The notes: a model not told the origin generated them from the letters alone. A stretch of DNA of 64,000 nt from Neobacillus driksii (GCF_013409995.1 NZ_JACCBX010000005.1:186001-250000), one strand, 5' to 3'; shown: positions 9,217 to 18,625, counted from the first letter of the stretch. Made by a program: numbers and translations.

Positions 9217-9744
9217 TTGTCTATTGAAAAGTACTACTTAATCAATCAGTATTTGATGTACATGTATGGATTTTATGACCGAAATGGAAAGGTGTGTACA
9301 CTAGTAACGCAGTTCGACCGGGTGTTCATCGTGGATCGATCACCCTTGGAAATCCTCGATGATAGCCTTAGATGTATTGGATTTAATTTAAAAGGAGCAA
9401 TGGATACCTCCAAGATTATCATGGGGAACAATATGATGTGCCCTGTGATGATCAACCATATACATAATATTTGTGTCTTTCCCGATAAATCACATAAAAA
9501 CGAAGATGCCATTTGGTTTAATCCCTACCATATCTTAAGAACCCAAAGCCTTAAACGAAAAACACATATAGAGTTTCGAAATAGAAAAGTATTAATAATC
9601 GATTCCAAACTATTTTCTTTCAATCACAAATTGAAGTCTGCTGAACAGTTAAGCAAAATTACGATAGAAAATGCCAATAATCCTGTATGTTTTATCATTG
9701 AACCACCAAATAAAATTAGAAAAAGGAAGAGCAAAATCAAATAG
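9217..9744 (+). CDS. comK: ComK-family competence transcription factor
   Basis: ComK is the master activator of DNA-uptake genes in Bacillus and binds AT-boxes in competence promoters. This protein shows the family path: an N-terminal YLINQYLMYMYGFYDRNGK, a central SLRCIGFNLKGAMDTSKIIM and MCPVMINHIHNICVFPDKSH, then IWFNPYHI. I chose TTG 9217 because AGGAG is 7 bases upstream, giving 175 residues against ~190 for B. subtilis ComK. The frame is open further to 9157, but without a ribosome site. The C-terminus is rich in Lys/Arg (KIRKRKSKIK). It lies after a sigma-factor gene and before two XRE regulators. Confidence 0.85.
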   Translation: MSIEKYYLINQYLMYMYGFYDRNGKVCTLVTQFDRVFIVDRSPLEILDDSLRCIGFNLKGAMDTSKIIMGNNMMCPVMINHIHNICVFPDKSHKNEDAIWFNPYHILRTQSLKRKTHIEFRNRKVLIIDSKLFSFNHKLKSAEQLSKITIENANNPVCFIIEPPNKIRKRKSKIK

Positions 9745-9858
9745 AGTCTCACTGCATTGCCAATAAAACTAGTATTTTCTATAAATCTGCTTAGAAACAA
9801 AACCTGGAGCCAATATGCATTCTTGATGTTAATAACCTGTTATGATCATTTTTTATAG

Positions 9859-9889
9859 CAGCCTGATGAAATGATTAGGCTGTTTCTTT
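9859..9889 (+). terminator. Terminator after comK
   Basis: CAGCCT - 12-base loop - AGGCTG followed by TTTCTTT. The rest of the 9745-10168 gap shows no coding frame or repeat I can support. Confidence 0.6.
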
Positions 9890-10168
9890 AACCAATCTTT
9901 GGTGAATAAGACGGTTAAACGTACAATTCTCAGGTAGTATTTCAAAAGGAAATCAACATTTGTGTCGTTTTTAGCAAATTATAAGAGATTCTTTATTATA
10001 GGCCGTTATCAGTACTGCAGTACGTGGAGTAAATCCAGTTATCATTATGTAATGGTTTTAACACGTAGAACCTCCTTCAATGGATGGAAATGCCTTATTG
10101 CAATGCTTTAGCGTACCATGTCTTAATTAACTTTACCTATAAAAAATGGAGTGGGTGTATGAAGAACG

Positions 10169-10390
10169 ATGAGTAGAGTCGTTGTCATAAAATTAAAAGA
10201 ACTACTTTCAGCGAAGGGTATGACAATAAGAAAATTATCTCGCCTTAGTGATGTCCGTCATTCGGCTATATGTGATTTAACGAACCAAAAGAGGATCAAT
10301 GTTCACGTTCATCATCTTGCCCGTATTGCTGATGCGCTTGATATTGATGATATGAACGAAATTATTACCTTTGAAAAAATTGAAGACTAA
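10169..10390 (+). CDS. Small XRE/Cro-type regulator (73 aa)
   Basis: Nearly the whole protein is one helix-turn-helix domain: IKLKELLSAKGMTIRKLSRL, SDVRHSAICDLTNQ, then HHLARIADALDID. This is the Cro/C1 fold used by phage- and element-borne repressors and by chromosomal regulators. ATG start, with only a weak purine-rich region upstream. There is no partner domain, so the ligand or partner is unknown. It lies within the regulator island between the surface-protein gene and the polysaccharide locus. Confidence 0.75.
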   Translation: MSRVVVIKLKELLSAKGMTIRKLSRLSDVRHSAICDLTNQKRINVHVHHLARIADALDIDDMNEIITFEKIED

Positions 10391-10599
10391 CTCAACAACA
10401 TCGATTATTCCTGTTTATTCGCTAAGGATTTACACCACTAATTTTATAAGTGTGTCCTACTTAATAAATTACAAAATAACAATATATGTCTCTCTAAAAT
10501 AAATTTAGATTATTTCAATCAAATTCTCAAAATACGTATTGCAGTTCGTGTTAAAGATTTAGCTGGTATCATGTAATTGGTCTAAAAGGAGAAATCCCT

Positions 10600-10866
10600 T
10601 TGACTGAGGCCAAAAAGGATACTTACATAGGAACTGGGTTAAGACGTTTGAGGAAAGAGAGAGGCTGGACACAAGAAGAGTTAGCAGGAAAGAGTAAGCT
10701 GGAACCACGAACGATACAAAAGCTTGAAAGCAATGAGAATACCCCCACTTTGAACACAATCTGTTCACTTGCTGAAAGTTTTGAGATGGAGCATTGGGAA
10801 TTTCTAAAGAACATTAAAGATGAAATGGTATACAGATATGCTGAAAAAAAGCATCCCAAATCATAA
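10600..10866 (+). CDS. XRE-type helix-turn-helix regulator (88 aa)
   Basis: Residues ~11-66 form an XRE domain (GLRRLRKERGWTQEELAGKS, PRTIQKLESNENTPTLNTIC). The short C-terminal tail carries no sensing domain. TTG start behind AAAGGAG with 7-8 base spacing. It is different in sequence from the XRE gene 200 bp upstream. It could control the adjacent polysaccharide locus, but no operator is recognisable. Confidence 0.78.
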   Translation: MTEAKKDTYIGTGLRRLRKERGWTQEELAGKSKLEPRTIQKLESNENTPTLNTICSLAESFEMEHWEFLKNIKDEMVYRYAEKKHPKS

Positions 10867-10921
10867 CCCAAAATAAGTAGGAAAAATAATTTGTAAAGAA
10901 TATTATCGATGGTTTACAAAG

Positions 10922-10959
10922 AAGAAACCCGCATCCACTTTCGGTGGTACGGGTTTCTT
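10922..10959. terminator. Bidirectional terminator between XRE gene and rfbB
   Basis: AAGAAACCCG (10922-10931) pairs with CGGGTTTCTT (10950-10959). T-rich sequence follows on both strands. It closes the convergent XRE and rfbB transcripts and marks the 3' end of the polysaccharide locus. Confidence 0.85.
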
Positions 10960-10969
10960 AATTGCAGAA

Positions 10970-11989
10970 TCAGTTGTCTAAAGAATACTGTTTGTCAAAG
11001 TAATTCTTATATTCCCCACTAATGATTTGCTCCCACCACCATTTATTGTTGAGATACCAATCAATTGTTTGGGCGATTCCTGTTTCAAACGTGTACGTTG
11101 GTTTCCAACCTAGCTTTTCTAACTTGGTAGGGTCGATAGCATAACGCTTATCATGACCTAAACGGTCCGTAACGAATTCAATTAAATCTTCTGATTTACC
11201 TAAAGTACTAATAATGGTTTTAACAACTTCTAAATTGGTTCTTTCATTATGTCCGCCGACATTATAAACTTCACCATTAACACCTTCATGTAAAACCAAG
11301 TCAATCGCTGCACAATGATCAAGTACATGTAACCAGTCACGAATGTTTTTGCCATCTCCGTATACTGGTACCTTTTCATCATTTAATACACGAGAAATGG
11401 TTAACGGAATTAGCTTTTCTGGAAAATGGTACCGTCCATAATTATTAGAACAACGAGTGATATTGACAGGAAGACCAAATGTTTCGTGGTAAGCACGTAC
11501 CAAGAAGTCAGATGATGCCTTACTAGCACTATATGGACTATTCGGCTGTAATGGTGTTTCCTCTGTAAAAAAGGTAGTTGGGTTAAAATCTAATTCACCG
11601 TATACCTCATCCGTTGATATATGAACAAATTTAGTAACTCCAATTTGCTTCGAAGCATCTAATAATACCTGAGTTCCTAAGACGTTTGTTCGAACAAAAA
11701 TTTCTGGCTCCGTAATAGAGCGGTCAACATGGCTCTCCGCTGCAAAGTGAGCTACGAAGTCAAACTTTTCCTTTTCAAATAGAGCCATAATTGTCTCACG
11801 GTCCGCAATGTCTGCTTGTACAAAATGATAGTTATCCTTCTCTTCTATGTCACGGTGCTTTGCTAAATCACCAGCATATGTTAATAAATCAAGATTGTAA
11901 ATGTCATATTGGGGATATTTATTCACCATATATTGAACAAAGTTTCCACCAATGAATCCTGCCCCGCCAGTTACAAGAATCTTTTTCAT
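10970..11989 (-). CDS. rfbB: dTDP-glucose 4,6-dehydratase
   Basis: Converts dTDP-glucose to dTDP-4-keto-6-deoxyglucose, precursor of rhamnose and other deoxysugars. 339 residues, normal length. NAD-binding GGAGFIGG at ~8-15, HFAAESHVDRS at ~82-92, catalytic YSASK near 160, and RCSNNYGRYHFPEKLIPL. ATG start with AGGAGAAA about 10 bases upstream. It is last in the minus-strand polysaccharide cluster. No rfbA, rfbC or rfbD is present in the window, so the product sugar is either made with genes elsewhere or is not rhamnose. Confidence 0.95.
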   Translation of the reverse strand: MKKILVTGGAGFIGGNFVQYMVNKYPQYDIYNLDLLTYAGDLAKHRDIEEKDNYHFVQADIADRETIMALFEKEKFDFVAHFAAESHVDRSITEPEIFVRTNVLGTQVLLDASKQIGVTKFVHISTDEVYGELDFNPTTFFTEETPLQPNSPYSASKASSDFLVRAYHETFGLPVNITRCSNNYGRYHFPEKLIPLTISRVLNDEKVPVYGDGKNIRDWLHVLDHCAAIDLVLHEGVNGEVYNVGGHNERTNLEVVKTIISTLGKSEDLIEFVTDRLGHDKRYAIDPTKLEKLGWKPTYTFETGIAQTIDWYLNNKWWWEQIISGEYKNYFDKQYSLDN

Positions 11990-12089
11990 TTTCGCTATTT
12001 CTCCTAATGCACTTAAGATGTGTACTATGAGTTATAAATATTTGTTCTGTTAAATTATCACATAAGGAAAAGAATCTATCCATCGATTA

Positions 12090-12195
12090 TTATTTTGATG
12101 GACGAAGACAAAACCATGAACCATCTGCTAGGTAAAATTCAAGACATTGGTTTGGCGGAGCGAATGGATGTAGAGTAATCTCCAAAAGCCATTAT
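12090..12195 (-). pseudogene. C-terminal remnant of a phosphoglucomutase/phosphomannomutase
   Basis: The minus-strand frame reads TLHPFAPPNQCLEFYLADGS and then WFCLRPSK-stop. DGSWFCLRPS(GTEPK) is the phosphate-binding signature near the C-terminus of alpha-D-phosphohexomutases (PgcA/ManB family). The GTEP loop and everything upstream are missing. It lies between rfbB and a glycosyltransferase in the polysaccharide locus, exactly where a sugar-phosphate mutase would be useful. Identification rests on one short motif. Confidence 0.6.
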
Positions 12196-12276
12196 TTCAA
12201 TCCAACTAGTATCAATTCTTCGCGTATGCCATCCGTACTGAATTCTAGGTGTCTTTAGAAATCTCCATAAATTTTC

Positions 12277-13344
12277 CTATTCTAGTTGAATGATTTCCAA
12301 TAGGTCAGCTGCAATCTTCTCAGCTTGATCATTGGAGTTTACCTTTTCTTTATTATTTGATTTAATTTTAGATGTATCAACTTTATAATTTAAAAAATCA
12401 TTCCATTCAATTGTCTCACACAAATTACGTTGATTTAAATAATTTGTTGTATTTTGATCCTCTTTCATACTTGGTCTATTTAGAATTAAAAGAGGTACAT
12501 CTGCACTTAAAGCCTCACCTATCATTCCCCAACCTGCTTTCGAAATCACTAAATCTGACGCAGCGATATAGTTCTGCGATTCCAAATAATCACTCGGTAT
12601 TGGAAAAATATTTGGTCGATCTACATGTACATTTGAAGAGACAAGAAATACACAGTTAGGACTATCCCAGATGGGAAGTTTGTTAAGTGTACCAACATCT
12701 ATTTTCATACCTAACCCCAGAAATACAATCCTCTTATTGCCATGAGGATTGACAAGTTCCTTAATTCTTTTAACCTCTTTTAAATCAACTTCCCTTGAGT
12801 AGAATCCGTATACACTTGTCTTTATGTCCCACTGTTCTTGACTTGTTGCTAAGGAATAGAAGTGGGTCATTTTTTGATATGCTTCTTTAAATGTGAGTAA
12901 TTCACTATCGTCAATTAACCCCTGATAGGCAGTAAACCACGTGAAGTTCGAGATCCCTACAGAAGGTATACCTAAACCTTCAGCGGCATAAAATGGTAAT
13001 GGTGAAATATCAGATATAACCAATTCAACACAATTCACTGTCAGAAATTCTCTTTCTTCTTTGATATATTTATCCCAATCTTGTACGAAGCTCTTATACT
13101 CCTTGAGTAGTAAATCTTTATCAGGATGTAATGAATCCTTTTTAAGAAAGTATCCTATGTCTGTTCTAATGTTTCTGTAAGTTATTCGGGTTGAATTAAG
13201 AGATGCCTTTATAAAAGAAATTGCGAAGGAATGACAGAGAATGATATTGATTTCAGCATGATTAAGGAGTTTTCTTATTATTGCTATACTTCTTGATGCA
13301 TGACCATATCCATAATCCGATACGTAATATGCAATTGTTTTCAA
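12277..13344 (-). CDS. Glycosyltransferase, GT-B fold (MurG/GT28-like)
   Basis: Likely transfers a nucleotide-activated sugar to a lipid-linked or soluble acceptor in the cytoplasm. The N-terminus has the glycine-rich acceptor motif YYVSDYGYGHASRS. The C-terminal half has AASDLVISKAGWGMIGEALS, the donor-site motif of GT1/GT28-like enzymes. 355 residues from the TTG at 13342-13344, preceded by GGAGGTGGAGGG; a TTG six codons earlier lacks a ribosome site. The N-terminal half resembles the glycosyltransferase-like part of arabinokinase-type proteins. Separated from manC by a terminator, so possibly its own transcription unit. Confidence 0.7.
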   Translation of the reverse strand: MKTIAYYVSDYGYGHASRSIAIIRKLLNHAEINIILCHSFAISFIKASLNSTRITYRNIRTDIGYFLKKDSLHPDKDLLLKEYKSFVQDWDKYIKEEREFLTVNCVELVISDISPLPFYAAEGLGIPSVGISNFTWFTAYQGLIDDSELLTFKEAYQKMTHFYSLATSQEQWDIKTSVYGFYSREVDLKEVKRIKELVNPHGNKRIVFLGLGMKIDVGTLNKLPIWDSPNCVFLVSSNVHVDRPNIFPIPSDYLESQNYIAASDLVISKAGWGMIGEALSADVPLLILNRPSMKEDQNTTNYLNQRNLCETIEWNDFLNYKVDTSKIKSNNKEKVNSNDQAEKIAADLLEIIQLE

Positions 13345-13365
13345 GAATCCCTCCACCTCCAAAAT

Positions 13366-13396
13366 AAAAAAAGGGAAGAGTCTAAGTCCTTCCCCG
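13366..13396 (-). terminator. Terminator after manC
   Basis: On the minus strand GGGAAG - 10-base loop - CTTCCC followed by seven T residues, just beyond the manC stop. It would end the long polysaccharide transcript or partially attenuate it before the last glycosyltransferase and rfbB. Confidence 0.75.
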
Positions 13397-13404
13397 AAAA
13401 AAAT

Positions 13405-14793
13405 TTATAATATTACTTTTGCCTTTGATTTTTGGAAATGATTAATAACATCATCCCATTCAAAATACAAGCGAGTGAAATCTTCATCACTAATTCCGAT
13501 ACCAGTTTGAACCTCAATAAATTCTAATTCGGTAAATGCCTTTATACCATGCTTCTTACCAGCTGGTAGGTGGATAATATCTCCTGCTTTAACACGAGTA
13601 ATATAATCATCCAACGCTAATTCACCTTCACCACGGACAATTGTCCAAACTTCGTCGCGCAGGTTGTGATAATGATAGCTTGAGTTTTTTCCTGCGTGAA
13701 TGCAAATACGTTTAGTAACCATTTCGTTACCGCCCTCATAATTCGCATAATCAAGCACACGAGACCATCCCCAGATCCGCTCTTCATACATAGGCGGCTG
13801 TTCAAATCCACTAATTAGCTCTTTAATTTTTGGACTTGAAGCTTTATCAGCAACTAAAATTCCATCTGGGCTCGCAGCAACGACAATATCTTTTAATCCA
13901 ATAACTGTAACCGGGATATCAAGTTCATTAATTAAATGGGTGTTTTCGTTATCATCACTTAAAACACCTTTACCAATCTGGGTTGTAGCCATTTCTTCCG
14001 TTAGGGTATTCCACGTTCCAAGGTCCTTCCAAAAACCATCATAAGGAAGAGCAACGATGTGCTTTGCCTTTTCTACTACTTCATAATCGAAACTAATTTT
14101 TGGTAGATTTTTATATTGAAGTGATAGTTTATCATAATCTAGTGGGAAACCTTTTTCTAGTAAAATATCAATTATATAACTTAATTTAAATGCAAATACT
14201 CCACAGTTCCAGAGAGCATTTAAATCTATAAGAGTCTGTGCCTTTTCTTCACTTGGCTTTTCAGTAAAGTGATTAACTGTAAAATAGGAATCACTAGTTA
14301 CATATTCATTTGGTACAATATACCCATATTTTGAGGACGGGTAAGTTGGCCTTACACCTACTAAAGCCAAATCTGCATTTGAATCTAGCAAGACATTCTC
14401 TAATTCTTTTACCTTTTCAAAAAATCCGTCTTCTACATACGGGTCAACTGGTAATACAACAACCACTTCATCTACTGTTACATTTTGAATTGAATACAAA
14501 TAAGAAGCTGCTAATGCAATAGCAGGAAATGTATCTCGACGTTCAGGTTCAATAATAAGTGGGACATCCGTTCCAATTTGGCTATGAATCATATCCCTTT
14601 GCATTTTAGAAGTGGCAATGACAGAAGAATATGCAAGACCTACTGTTTCCAATTGCCCCCATACACGCTGGACCATTGATTGTTTTTCTTCGCTGTTACC
14701 TTCTAATACTTTTAAAAATTGTTTAGACCTTGTATCATTTGATAAAGGCCATAGCCGCTTCCCCGATCCACCTGATAGTAATACGAGTTTCAT
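13405..14793 (-). CDS. manC: Mannose-1-phosphate guanylyltransferase (with C-terminal cupin)
   Basis: Makes GDP-mannose from mannose-1-phosphate and GTP. 462 residues, usual for the bifunctional family. The N-terminal nucleotidyltransferase begins LVLLSGGSGKRLWPLS, with FTEKPSEEKAQ around residue 175. The C-terminal cupin (~345-450) contains CIHAGKNSSYHYHNLRDEVW, the type II phosphomannose isomerase-like domain. GGAGGG lies before the ATG. It supplies Gmd and Fcl encoded upstream in the same cluster. The window also has a stand-alone ManA at its left end. Confidence 0.95.
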   Translation of the reverse strand: MKLVLLSGGSGKRLWPLSNDTRSKQFLKVLEGNSEEKQSMVQRVWGQLETVGLAYSSVIATSKMQRDMIHSQIGTDVPLIIEPERRDTFPAIALAASYLYSIQNVTVDEVVVVLPVDPYVEDGFFEKVKELENVLLDSNADLALVGVRPTYPSSKYGYIVPNEYVTSDSYFTVNHFTEKPSEEKAQTLIDLNALWNCGVFAFKLSYIIDILLEKGFPLDYDKLSLQYKNLPKISFDYEVVEKAKHIVALPYDGFWKDLGTWNTLTEEMATTQIGKGVLSDDNENTHLINELDIPVTVIGLKDIVVAASPDGILVADKASSPKIKELISGFEQPPMYEERIWGWSRVLDYANYEGGNEMVTKRICIHAGKNSSYHYHNLRDEVWTIVRGEGELALDDYITRVKAGDIIHLPAGKKHGIKAFTELEFIEVQTGIGISDEDFTRLYFEWDDVINHFQKSKAKVIL

Positions 14794-14858
14794 AATTACC
14801 CTCCATTAAAAAAGCCTCTTGGACCTAAAAAAATTGTTTAATACTTAATCGCTTAAAA

Positions 14859-16178
14859 CTAAACTGGAGACGCTTCTAATATATATAAAGTTTCTCTTCC
14901 AATGGAATCATAAGTGATGTTTGCTTTTTTTACACTTGCCAAGTCATAACAGTTTCTACCATCAAGTACAATTGGAGTTCTCATTAACTTATTATACTTT
15001 GTTATGTCAAAATTCTTAACTTCATCCCATTCAGTAAATATAAAGCATACGTCCGCAGCCTTTAGGGTGTCCTCAATCGTGTTGCAGTAAGTTATTTCAT
15101 GGGGATATATTTTCTTAAAGTTATCTACTCCAACCGGATCCCATGCTTTAATATTAGCGCCATCCTCTAGCATAATTGGAATATTTAAAAGAGATGGAGC
15201 TTCCCTTAAATCATCAGTACCTGGTTTGAAGGTTAATCCTAAAACTGCTACATTAAGACCTTTAAAATTATCAAAGTACTTCCGAGACTTTTTTACCAAT
15301 TTAAGTTTTTGATTCTCATTCACATCAATTGCAGCCTTAATAGTTTTTAACTCATTATCATGAAAATTAGCTAGCCAATGCAGTGCTTTTGTATCTTTAG
15401 GAAAACAAGAGCCACCGTATCCTATACCTGCATTTAAGAATCTATTTCCTATCCGACTATCATAGCCCATTCCATGAGCAACATCTTCTATGTCAGCCCC
15501 TATAATTTCACAAAGGTTTGCAATTTCATTAATAAAGGATATTTTTAGGGCTAGAAAATCATTTGATGCATACTTGATCATCTCAGCACTTTTCCTGTTT
15601 GTAATCACAATAGGTGCATCAAAATCCTTATATACCTCTTTTAAAACTTCACCTGCTATTGGCTCTTCGACACCAATAACAATTCTTGAAGGGTGCAGTG
15701 TATCCCTTACTGCAGTACCTTGTGCCAAAAACTCAGGATTAGAAGCTACATATACATTTACATTATGTGACAAATTGGATTTAATCATAGCTTCAATCTT
15801 ATCATTTGTACCTATTGGTACTGTCGATTTAACAACTACTACACAATCCTTCTCTATACTTTCAGCAATTTGCTCAGCTACTCCATAAACATAGCTTAAA
15901 TTAGCTGATCCATCCTTCTTTTCTGGAGTACCAACACCAATAAATATAACATCCGCATCCTTATAAGCGGTTTTATAATCTGTAGTAAAATACAATCCAT
16001 CTAAATTTTTTATCATTAATTCTTCAAGATCAGGTTCAAATATCGGGGAAACTCCAGCCTTCATTAAGTCAACTTTACTATCGTCTATATCTACACAAGT
16101 TACGTTATGACCATGTTCAGCCAGACAAACCCCGGTAACTAAGCCAACATAACCCGTTCCAGCTACAGCAATTTTCAT
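14859..16178 (-). CDS. ugd: UDP-glucose 6-dehydrogenase
   Basis: Oxidises UDP-glucose to UDP-glucuronate, giving the polymer an acidic sugar. 439 residues. The N-terminal Rossmann motif is VAGTGYVGLVTG. The middle carries GYGGSCFPKDTKAL with the catalytic cysteine, and the C-terminal UDP-binding domain includes GLTFKPGTDDLREAP. The longer frame to 16211 is rejected: ATG 16176-16178 gives the canonical MKIAVAGTG start with GGAAGGTGGG upstream. It works with GalU (32096-32980) and lies in the same cluster as manC. It may be a substrate of the tyrosine kinase, as known for B. subtilis Ugd (YwqF). Confidence 0.95.
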   Translation of the reverse strand: MKIAVAGTGYVGLVTGVCLAEHGHNVTCVDIDDSKVDLMKAGVSPIFEPDLEELMIKNLDGLYFTTDYKTAYKDADVIFIGVGTPEKKDGSANLSYVYGVAEQIAESIEKDCVVVVKSTVPIGTNDKIEAMIKSNLSHNVNVYVASNPEFLAQGTAVRDTLHPSRIVIGVEEPIAGEVLKEVYKDFDAPIVITNRKSAEMIKYASNDFLALKISFINEIANLCEIIGADIEDVAHGMGYDSRIGNRFLNAGIGYGGSCFPKDTKALHWLANFHDNELKTIKAAIDVNENQKLKLVKKSRKYFDNFKGLNVAVLGLTFKPGTDDLREAPSLLNIPIMLEDGANIKAWDPVGVDNFKKIYPHEITYCNTIEDTLKAADVCFIFTEWDEVKNFDITKYNKLMRTPIVLDGRNCYDLASVKKANITYDSIGRETLYILEASPV

Positions 16179-16505
16179 TTTTGTCCCACCTTCCTTTATA
16201 ATAAATGTCACTGAATTTTAATAGATTTATTATCACATTATCGAACCAATTCTATGTTGCTCTTATTATTAGACTGATCAAATGACTTTTAGAGCATCCA
16301 ATTAGAATAAACAACTCTTCTACTTGTCCTAAAGTGAGAGGTTAAATGGGTATACAGCAATTACAGCTCATCCATTTACTCTGATAAGATTTCGAATAAT
16401 AAACTTGAGAATGCCTATTCGCTTTATGAGTATTAGATTCACATGATATGACATCATCGTTTATTTTTTGAAAAGTAGGTAATGCTCACTAATATTATAA
16501 ACATT
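16179..16505. other. 327-bp gap with no recognised feature
   Basis: AT-rich space between ugd and the preceding glycosyltransferase gene. I see no coding frame, repeat or convincing hairpin. It may hold a promoter for ugd-manC. Confidence 0.4.
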
Positions 16506-17264
16506 TTATTTTCCTATTTTCACCTGTAATATTTTCCTTAAAAGACGAATTTGAAGAACTAAAAAACAAAATCTTTGATTATACTTTTTCAAAATACGAT
16601 AAATTTCCATATTACCTTTAATATTACTTTTTATCCCTTTAGTAGATTCTCCACCTATTCTCATCTTAACAATATATTCATTTAAATAAGTAGTTGTTAT
16701 TTTATATTTTTCAAAAAATCTATAAAGGATATCGTAATCCGCCGCAATTCTAAAACTCGTATTAAATAATCCGTATTTTTCGTAAACACTTTTCTTTATA
16801 AATACAGTTGGATGCGGTGGGTTCCACCCCATCCTAAAACTTCCTGTTTTAGCAATCCAAGTTCTAACTATTTTATTCTTATCAATATCGCTAATAAATA
16901 CTAAATTAGCATAAAGGGAATCTACATTTTCCCTAACCATTCTACTTACTACTTTTTCTATAACTTTTTTGTCAATATAAAAATCGTCTGAATTTATTAT
17001 ACCAATAATATCCCCTTTAGCAGCAGTAATACCTTTATTCATAGCATCGTAAAGACCATTGTCCTCTTCCGAAATAATTCTTAATCTTTCTTTAAATTTA
17101 TTCTTATATGAACTTGCAATTTCAATGGTTTTATCATTAGATTTCCCATCTACTATTATATATTCTATATTTTGATATGATTGACATAAAACCGATTCGA
17201 TAGTGTCCTTAATTGTTTTCTCACTATTATATGCTACTGTAATAATACTAACAGTTGGATTCAA
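16506..17264 (-). CDS. Glycosyltransferase family 2
   Basis: Inverting GT-A transferase, probably adding a sugar to the undecaprenyl-linked repeat unit at the inner membrane face. The start PTVSIITVAYNSEKTIKDTI is classic GT2. The acid motifs VDGKSNDKT (~38) and GIINSDDFY (~90, DxD-like SDD) follow, with HPTVFIKKSVYEKYG further on. 252 residues. TTG start with AGGGG 8 bases upstream. The AT-rich base composition resembles the rest of the sugar-assembly block (16.5-23.2 kb), typical of exchanged polysaccharide genes. Confidence 0.88.
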   Translation of the reverse strand: MNPTVSIITVAYNSEKTIKDTIESVLCQSYQNIEYIIVDGKSNDKTIEIASSYKNKFKERLRIISEEDNGLYDAMNKGITAAKGDIIGIINSDDFYIDKKVIEKVVSRMVRENVDSLYANLVFISDIDKNKIVRTWIAKTGSFRMGWNPPHPTVFIKKSVYEKYGLFNTSFRIAADYDILYRFFEKYKITTTYLNEYIVKMRIGGESTKGIKSNIKGNMEIYRILKKYNQRFCFLVLQIRLLRKILQVKIGK

Positions 17265-17302
17265 AATTGTTTCCCCTTATCCATAAATAGTTATGCTCAT
17301 TT

Positions 17303-18493
17303 TTATCTAGCCTTTAGAATCTTAACCTTTATTGCCTTCCAAATTAGCTTTACTGTATATAAATTGAATAACAATTTAAATGCTTTTCTTATATCCATAC
17401 CAGGGTAATAGTATTCAAGTTGATGATGTAGGTTTTCATTATCTTTTAATCCACCCTTTATTTCTTTTTCAAAAGTATCATATATATAAACTTGATCTCC
17501 TGATATATCTCTAATTATATTTTCTTCTAGAGGTTTTAAAGACATAGAATAAGACTTAATAATTTTATAATTTAGTATTTTTGTAGTTATTATATAACGC
17601 TTATTTTTATATTCTTTTTTACCACCGTAAAGATCAACAAGGATATCATCAGGACTTTCTAAAATTAAATATTTATACAAATTTATATTTTCACAATAAG
17701 CATCGTATATAGAATCAGTTTCTTCTAAATTTGAAAAACAGTGTTTTTTCCCTACATTATTAATTGGTACTTGAAGTGTAGTATTAGTTTTCCAATAATG
17801 CTTTCCAATATCTCCAAAATTCGTTGTATAAGAAGTAAAAGGGTAAACAAAAAACTTGTTTTCTTCAATCATATATAGTGTAAAATATTTCTTCCAAGAC
17901 GAATCTGGCCAATTCTTAATATTATTTGGTAAATTTGAATTAAACCTAGTATTATTTTCACTATTCCTTATATACCATTCTTTAAATTGTTTCCATTGTT
18001 TTTCAGTCCATAGTTGCCCCCAAGAGGAAGGTAATTGCATAAAGAAATTATCATAACCATCTGAAATTGGTTGAAAAGGTAATCCCGCAGTTTCATTAAA
18101 CCGATGTGAGTACAGAGATATACCAGCTATTTCATTATTTTCACTATAATAATTTAAAGCGTCCTTTGCATAATTATAAAATTCTTTAGATACAAACAGG
18201 TCATCTTCTAACAATATGATATTACCGTATTTTTCTGTTAGGTCTCCACACTGAATTATATGCTTTTTTAAGCCAAGGTTCGTTTCCTGGACATTTACAA
18301 TTTTCTCGCCAAAATCCCATTTAAATTCATTTGCGATATCAATGACATCATTATTATTTGAAGCCTTATCTATACTAATAACTAATCTAACTGAATCTTT
18401 TCCGTAATTTGCATTACAAATTGAACTTAAAATTCTTAATAAAGATTTTGGTCGATTAAATGCCACAACTACAATTGTTATTTCTGAGTACAT
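17303..18493 (-). CDS. Glycosyltransferase (GT-A, GT2-like)
   Basis: 396 residues. The N-terminus ITIVVVAFNRPKSLLRILSS is GT2-like, and ILLEDDLFVSKEFYNY (~95) carries an acidic LEDD metal site as seen in capsular and GNT-I-like transferases. PSSWGQLWTEKQWKQFKEWY is a conserved acceptor-side stretch in this subgroup. It has no signal peptide. It lies 38 bp upstream of the GT2 gene in transcription order, so the two are co-transcribed. Donor and linkage cannot be told from the sequence. Confidence 0.75.
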   Translation of the reverse strand: MYSEITIVVVAFNRPKSLLRILSSICNANYGKDSVRLVISIDKASNNNDVIDIANEFKWDFGEKIVNVQETNLGLKKHIIQCGDLTEKYGNIILLEDDLFVSKEFYNYAKDALNYYSENNEIAGISLYSHRFNETAGLPFQPISDGYDNFFMQLPSSWGQLWTEKQWKQFKEWYIRNSENNTRFNSNLPNNIKNWPDSSWKKYFTLYMIEENKFFVYPFTSYTTNFGDIGKHYWKTNTTLQVPINNVGKKHCFSNLEETDSIYDAYCENINLYKYLILESPDDILVDLYGGKKEYKNKRYIITTKILNYKIIKSYSMSLKPLEENIIRDISGDQVYIYDTFEKEIKGGLKDNENLHHQLEYYYPGMDIRKAFKLLFNLYTVKLIWKAIKVKILKAR

Positions 18494-18625
18494 ATTAATA
18501 CTAATACACCTACCTCATATCTTTTCAGGACGTATAGTTGTAAAGATACTAGTTTAATAAATTTATCTTCAACTATTTTTCTAATTATTTTAATTATATT
18601 TTAGATTATTGATAAATGAGATTTA

